Assembly (NCBI GenBank): GCA_943370025.1
Contig: CALRPI020000004.1
Span: forward strand, 1 to 64,000
DNA: 64,000 nt
Source of the DNA: JAAUUE01 sp943370025
Lineage (GTDB): Bacteria > Cyanobacteriota > Cyanobacteriia > Cyanobacteriales > JAAUUE01
Direction: 5' to 3'
Under the pieces are notes generated by a model. That model had not been told where the DNA came from. It searched no databases and worked only from the letters and a program-made list of their open reading frames with translations. How positions within the stretch are numbered: position 1 is the first letter of the stretch; each line of letters starts with the position of its first letter. Both the position numbers and the translations under genes were made by a program. This document shows, piece after piece, positions 59,909 through 64,000 of the stretch.

Positions 59909-61270
59909 ATGGATCTAGAGTTCCCTAATCATCGCTATAAAAATCCTATGACTAATAAGCCTACGATCGCCATCTCCCACCTCGGCTGTGAAAAAAACCG
60001 CATTGACACTGAGCATATGCTGGGTCTACTGGTGGAAGCTGGCTATGGGGTGGATGCCAACGAAGAATTGGCAGACTACGTAATTGTTAATACCTGTAGT
60101 TTTATTGAATCTGCTCGCCAAGAGTCGGTGCGGACTCTGGTAGAGCTGGCAGAAGCAGACAAAAAAATTGTGATTACCGGCTGTATGGCGCAGCATTTTC
60201 AGGAGCAATTGTTAGAAGAAATTCCTGAGGCTGTAGCAGTGGTTGGCACCGGCGATTACCAGAAAATTGTTCAAGTGATCGAACGAGTAGAGCAGGGCGA
60301 TCGCGTCACCCAGATCACCCAGGAACCTACCTATATTGCCGATGAAACCATCCCCCGCTACCGCACCACCTCTGAAGGGGTGGCTTATCTCCGGGTGGCC
60401 GAGGGCTGTGATTATCGCTGTGCTTTTTGTATTATTCCTCACCTGCGGGGCAATCAGCGATCGAGAACCATCGAGTCTATTGTTACGGAAGCGCAACAAT
60501 TAGCTGAGCAGGGAGTGCAAGAAATTATTCTGATTTCCCAAATAACGACCAATTATGGACTAGACTTGTATGGGGAGCCTAAGTTAGCCGAACTAATCAG
60601 GGCTTTGGGCAAAGTGGATATCCCATGGATTAGAATGCACTACGCCTACCCTACGGGTTTGACGAGCGCGGTCATTACTGCCATTCGAGAAACTCCCAAT
60701 ATCCTCCCCTACCTAGATTTGCCCTTGCAACACTCCCATCCTGATATGCTCCGGGCGATGAATCGTCCTTGGCATGGGAGAGTTAACGACAAAATTATTG
60801 AACAAATTAAGACAGCGATTCCTGAAGCGGTGATGCGAACCACATTTATTGTGGGATTTCCCGGAGAAACGGATGAACACTTCCAACATTTGTTACAATT
60901 CGTAAAGCGTCATGAATTTGACCATGCAGGCGTGTTTACTTTTTCCCGTGAAGAAGGAACTCCCGCCTTCAACTTGCCCCACCAGATTTCTCAGGAAGTA
61001 ATGGATATCCGGCGTGATACCCTGATGGCTGCCCAACAGCCCATCGCTTTCAAAAAAAATCAAGCCTACGTGGGCAAGGTAGTGGATGTGCTAATCGAGC
61101 AGGAAAATCCAGAGACCGGTGAACTGATTGGGCGATCGCCTAATTTTTCGCCAGAAGTGGATGGGTTAGTTTATGTGCAAGGGGAAGCTCACCTAGGCAC
61201 AATCACTAGGGTAAAAATCACTGATGCTGATGTCTATGACCTCTACGGTCAGACCATCCCCCATGAGTAA
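59909..61270 (+). CDS. rimO: Ribosomal protein S12 methylthiotransferase
   Basis: A 453-residue radical-SAM enzyme (440 if the in-frame ATG at 59948, MTNKPTIAISHLGCEKN, is the start, which fits the family better). It modifies an Asp of ribosomal protein S12. The N-terminal UPF0004 domain supplies three Cys for the auxiliary cluster (LGCEKN, NTCSF, GCMAQ). The radical SAM motif is CDYRCAFC (EGCDYRCAFCIIPHLRG), and a C-terminal TRAM domain follows (VGKVVDVLIEQENPETGELIGRS). It lies 52 bases upstream of the DEAD-box gene in the same direction. Confidence 0.94.
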   Translation: MDLEFPNHRYKNPMTNKPTIAISHLGCEKNRIDTEHMLGLLVEAGYGVDANEELADYVIVNTCSFIESARQESVRTLVELAEADKKIVITGCMAQHFQEQLLEEIPEAVAVVGTGDYQKIVQVIERVEQGDRVTQITQEPTYIADETIPRYRTTSEGVAYLRVAEGCDYRCAFCIIPHLRGNQRSRTIESIVTEAQQLAEQGVQEIILISQITTNYGLDLYGEPKLAELIRALGKVDIPWIRMHYAYPTGLTSAVITAIRETPNILPYLDLPLQHSHPDMLRAMNRPWHGRVNDKIIEQIKTAIPEAVMRTTFIVGFPGETDEHFQHLLQFVKRHEFDHAGVFTFSREEGTPAFNLPHQISQEVMDIRRDTLMAAQQPIAFKKNQAYVGKVVDVLIEQENPETGELIGRSPNFSPEVDGLVYVQGEAHLGTITRVKITDADVYDLYGQTIPHE

Positions 61271-61322
61271 ATCTTGGGTAAATCATGAGTAAATCAACTT
61301 CACAAAACTAAATCAACAAATT

Positions 61323-62867
61323 ATGACCCTTTCATTTTCTAGCCTTGGTCTCTCAGACACTCTTGTTCAACAAATAGAAGCTTTGGGTTTCTCTACACCT
61401 ACCCATATCCAGGCTCAAGCAATTCCTCAGTTATTATCTGGTCGAGATGTAGTCGGCCAATCCCAAACCGGCACAGGCAAAACCGCTGCTTTCTCTCTGC
61501 CGATTTTGGAGCAGATTGATGTAGATAGCAAAGATGTCCAAGCTCTGATTCTCACCCCCACTAGAGAATTGGCACAACAGGTAACTCAAGCCATCAAGGA
61601 TTTCAGCGGAATTAGCGATCGCCCCAGCAAAGATTTCCGCCGCCTACAGATACTTACCGTCTGTGGTGGTCAATCCATGGAACGCCAGACTCGTCCCCTA
61701 CAAAAGGGTGTCCAGATCGTAGTTGGCACACCGGGACGGGTGATTGACCTGATCAACCGAGGGAACCTAAAACTAGATCAAGTCCGCTTTGTCGTCTTGG
61801 ATGAAGCCGATGAGATGCTCAGTATGGGCTTTATCGACGATGTGCAGACAATCCTCGAAAGCTCTCCCTCTAGTCGTCAAACAGCCTGCTTCAGTGCCAC
61901 CATGCCTCGGCAGATTCGTGACTTGGTAAATAGATTCCTCAAATCTCCCACCACTGTCACCGTCGATCAACCAAAGGCGGCTCCGACCAAGATTGACCAA
62001 AAAGTCTACATGATCCCTAGAGGTTGGACAAAGAGCAGAGCCTTACAGCCCATCTTGGAACTAGAAGATCCAGAAGCAGCTTTAATCTTTGTCCGGACAA
62101 GGGCTGCCGCAGCAGAACTAACTAGCCAACTCCAAGCAGCCGGCCACAGTGCCGATGAATACCACGGCGACCTCAGCCAAGGACAGCGGGAACGCCTGTT
62201 GCAAAGATTCCGCCAGTGCCAAGTCCGCTGGGTGGTGGCGACAGATATAGCCGCTCGTGGTCTAGATGTGGATCACTTGACCCATGTAATTAACTACGAT
62301 TTGCCCGATAGCGTGGAAACCTATATTCACCGGATCGGCAGAACTGGTAGAGCTGGTAAAACTGGGGTAGCAATTTCTCTGATTGGCTCCATGGAGCGTC
62401 GTAAGTTGCAACTGATTGAGCGGCGGGTACGTCAAGGGTTGGAAGTTGTGAAGATTCCTAGCCGATCGCAGATTGAAGCCAAGCGCCTAGATAAACTCCA
62501 GTCGCAACTCAAAGAAGCTCTGACTGGTGAAAGAATGGCTTCCTTCTTGCCCATCATCCGCGAATTGAGTGAAGAGTATGATGCCCACGCGATCGCAGCG
62601 GCGGCTCTGCAAATGTTCTACGATGAAACCCAACCTAGCTGGGGTAATACCGAAGACTTGGATATCCCCATGGATTCTGGCAAACCTATGCTCAAGGGAG
62701 GTCAACACAACGATCGCTACGATCGGGGTCATGGTCGCAATGATCGCAATGACCGAGGCGATCGCTATGGTCGCAGTGGTGGCGGAGATCACCGTTCCGA
62801 AGCTGGACGCTCTGGTAGCAAACCCAAATTCCGAGGTCAAGAGATCAGCCTAAAAACTCAAGGATAG
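61323..62867 (+). CDS. DEAD-box RNA helicase
   Basis: A 514-residue ATP-dependent RNA helicase. Motifs in order: Q (GFSTPTHIQAQAIPQ), I (SQTGTGKT), Ia (PTRELAQQ), II DEAD (VLDEADEMLSMGF), III SAT and VI (HRIGRTGRAG). The C-terminal ~110 residues end in a low-complexity R/D/G-rich tail (HNDRYDRGHGRNDRNDRGDR) that probably binds RNA. Cyanobacterial relatives such as CrhR and CsdA/DeaD act in cold adaptation and ribosome assembly. Much of the tail is encoded by HIP1-like CGATCGC words. Confidence 0.95.
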   Translation: MTLSFSSLGLSDTLVQQIEALGFSTPTHIQAQAIPQLLSGRDVVGQSQTGTGKTAAFSLPILEQIDVDSKDVQALILTPTRELAQQVTQAIKDFSGISDRPSKDFRRLQILTVCGGQSMERQTRPLQKGVQIVVGTPGRVIDLINRGNLKLDQVRFVVLDEADEMLSMGFIDDVQTILESSPSSRQTACFSATMPRQIRDLVNRFLKSPTTVTVDQPKAAPTKIDQKVYMIPRGWTKSRALQPILELEDPEAALIFVRTRAAAAELTSQLQAAGHSADEYHGDLSQGQRERLLQRFRQCQVRWVVATDIAARGLDVDHLTHVINYDLPDSVETYIHRIGRTGRAGKTGVAISLIGSMERRKLQLIERRVRQGLEVVKIPSRSQIEAKRLDKLQSQLKEALTGERMASFLPIIRELSEEYDAHAIAAAALQMFYDETQPSWGNTEDLDIPMDSGKPMLKGGQHNDRYDRGHGRNDRNDRGDRYGRSGGGDHRSEAGRSGSKPKFRGQEISLKTQG

Positions 62868-62894
62868 ATACCTAAACGGCTTCTATCGCTGTTA

Positions 62895-62999
62895 CTATAG
62901 CCAAGCCAGCACCATTCTAGTTAGGACGGGAACATTTTTGCGGGCTTCGACTACGCTCAGCCCTCAGAAACGTCCTAATCAAAATGGTGCCAGCTATAG
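62895..62999. terminator. Large composite hairpin after the helicase gene, family A core
   Basis: Nested arms: CTATAG (62895/62994), GCACCATT with AATGGTGC (62909/62983), TTAGGACG with CGTCCTAA (62921/62971), and an inner GCGGGC/GCCC around TTCGACTACGCTCA. It starts 28 bases beyond the helicase stop. It is the largest family A copy, with three concentric stems. Confidence 0.7.
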
Positions 63000-63090
63000 C
63001 TAGAATAGGGTGTGGGAAACATTGGATTGTGTGTCAAAATATGGTTGGCGGGGTAAAATAGTAGGCTATTATTTATCTTTCCAAAATCCT

Positions 63091-63366
63091 ATGAGCTGTC
63101 AAGACCTCGACAATCTAACGACGGAAACCCTAATTTCTAAAGCTAACTACCCAGTATTTCGCTGTGAAGAGTGTATTAAAATTAATAGCCGCTGGGTGCA
63201 TCTGCGTATTTGCCAAACCTGTGGAAAAATGTTGTGTTGTGACTCTTCTCAGCATCAACATGCTCGCGGGCATTACAATGAAACAGGACATTCAGTAATT
63301 AGCTCGGCTGAATTGGGAGAACAGTGGCTGTGGTGCTTTGTGCATAATCAAGCAAAAGAATATTAA
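63091..63366 (+). CDS. UBP-type zinc-finger protein
   Basis: A 91-residue protein; the ATG at 63091 (MSCQDLDNL) is preferred over a GTG far upstream. It is essentially one ZnF-UBP domain: RCEECIKINSRWVHLRICQTCGKMLCCDSSQHQHARGHYNETGHSVISS, followed by WLWCF. Cys and His positions (CxxC, CxxC, C, then the H-x-H-x3-H-x5-H pattern) match the zinc ligands. In eukaryotes this fold binds the ubiquitin C-terminus. Bacteria lack ubiquitin, so here it probably recognises another C-terminal peptide or has a redox/structural role. Confidence 0.87.
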   Translation: MSCQDLDNLTTETLISKANYPVFRCEECIKINSRWVHLRICQTCGKMLCCDSSQHQHARGHYNETGHSVISSAELGEQWLWCFVHNQAKEY

Positions 63367-63458
63367 GCTGGGGCTAATTCTATCGCGAAGGAGATTAGGA
63401 TGAGTTGGATTGTGTAACCCATACTCCCTAAATGATTATTGATAAAGTGGCTAGGGGT

Positions 63459-63495
63459 TATGATTTTTCGCCCCCGCTGGGGGCGAAAAATCATA
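63459..63495. repeat. Perfect 17-bp hairpin, family B
   Basis: TATGATTTTTCGCCCCC (63459-63475) pairs perfectly with GGGGGCGAAAAATCATA (63479-63495) around GCT. It lies between the zinc-finger gene and the DUF5996 gene. Flanks (AAAGTGGCTA and TTTAATAAATAGC) match those of the copy at 28602. Confidence 0.85.
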
Positions 63496-63568
63496 CTTTA
63501 ATAAATAGCATCTAATTGTCTAGGGTTTGCGCAAGTTCTGATGTAGTTTCCCGAAATGGAGGTTTCTT

Positions 63569-64000
63569 GTGACAACAACTATTCAAGGTAAGCCGATCGA
63601 AGCTATCTGGCCTAGCCTCCCGCTAGCAGCTTGGCAGGATACCTACATCACACTCCATCTATGGCTTCAGATTATTGGCAAAATTCGCCTAGCACTGTCT
63701 CCCCATCTCAACCACTGGTGGCAATCTACGCTCTATGTAACACCCCGTGGATTAACAACCGCTTCAATCCCCTACAAAACCCGCAGTTTGCAGATCAGCT
63801 TTGATTTTCTCGATCATCAACTAAAAATTGCTACCAATGATGGCACTACCAAAATAATTGTGCTTGAACCGCGATCGGTTGCGGATTTTTATCGATCGGT
63901 CATAGGCACATTGAGAGAGATTGGGATCGAAGTCCAAATTTGGACAATGCCCCAAGAAGTGATCGCCCCAATTCCGTTCGACCAAGATCATCAACATGCG
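63569..64000 (+). CDS. DUF5996 family protein (cut by window end)
   Basis: An open frame from a GTG at 63569 to the window end (144 codons seen). GGAGG ends seven bases before the GTG, and no in-frame ATG lies nearby, so a GTG start is likely. The text WPSLPLAAWQDTYITLHLWL, then SPHLNHWWQSTLYVTPRGLT and EPRSVADFYRSVIGTLREIG, matches the conserved head of DUF5996 proteins, about 300 residues long with no known function. The remainder lies outside the window. Confidence 0.82.
   Translation, partial: MTTTIQGKPIEAIWPSLPLAAWQDTYITLHLWLQIIGKIRLALSPHLNHWWQSTLYVTPRGLTTASIPYKTRSLQISFDFLDHQLKIATNDGTTKIIVLEPRSVADFYRSVIGTLREIGIEVQIWTMPQEVIAPIPFDQDHQHA

Noticed and set aside
1..64000. tRNA, rRNA or riboswitch genes
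   Set aside because: I looked through the larger intergenic gaps and saw no cloverleaf, rRNA or recognisable riboswitch sequence; a covariance-model scan would be needed to exclude small RNAs.

Overview
The window is from a cyanobacterium. It carries petB/petD of the cytochrome b6f complex next to ctpA, the carotene isomerase gene crtH, the photosystem I biogenesis gene btpA, an RRM-type RNA-binding protein, several families I recognise as cyanobacteria-restricted (DUF2862, DUF3082, DUF4112, DUF4327) and many copies of the HIP1 octamer GCGATCGC. Large multidomain kinases, CHAT-TPR proteins and abundant interspersed hairpins suggest a larger-genome, probably filamentous species, but the sequence does not fix the genus.

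Layout. 1-5.9 kb: accessory block with the end of an IS982-like element, a vapB antitoxin cut by it, vapC, and a TPR-CHAT protease-like gene overlapping a C-terminally membrane-anchored gene. 5.9-11.7 kb: ArsA-like ATPase, DUF2862, crtH, a lone cytosine-C5 methyltransferase, an Asp/Glu racemase and a gamma-glutamylcyclotransferase-fold gene. 11.8-17.3 kb: a giant Ser/Thr kinase-AAA-GAF-histidine kinase. 17.6-28.4 kb: mostly housekeeping (cupin, petD, petB, ctpA, YdcF, potB-like permease, VOC protein, CDGSH Fe-S protein, purU, NagZ-like GH3, TPM protein). 28.7-38.3 kb: signalling cluster with a LOV histidine kinase, a REC-adenylate cyclase, a lone REC, a REC-histidine kinase and a Cache-HAMP-histidine kinase-REC hybrid, interrupted by birA and a DUF4112 gene. 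38.5-50.6 kb: thioesterase, HerA-like ATPase, two PD-(D/E)XK-like proteins, KTSC, RRM protein, dusB, a multi-GAF protein and pyrD. 50.6-58.9 kb: second accessory block with a decayed IS605-type tnpB end, an unknown gene, an intact vapBC, and a second TPR-CHAT / small protein / membrane protein cassette. 58.9-64 kb: btpA, rimO, a DEAD-box helicase, a UBP-type zinc finger and a partial DUF5996 gene.

The most interesting theme is the two paralogous CHAT cassettes about 50 kb apart. Each pairs a caspase-like TPR-CHAT protein with a protein ending in a coiled coil, a conserved IRGxVEIxQAExDR motif, a Gly/Ala-rich hydrophobic stretch and a transmembrane helix. A roughly 110-residue domain is fused to CHAT in one cassette and is a separate gene in the other, and both cassettes lie directly behind PIN toxin genes. 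This looks like a protease plus membrane-effector system, possibly defensive; the function is inferred. Short hairpins of at least two families, often with paired substitutions in their stems, fill many intergenic regions, and an 11-residue tandem repeat has expanded inside the giant kinase.
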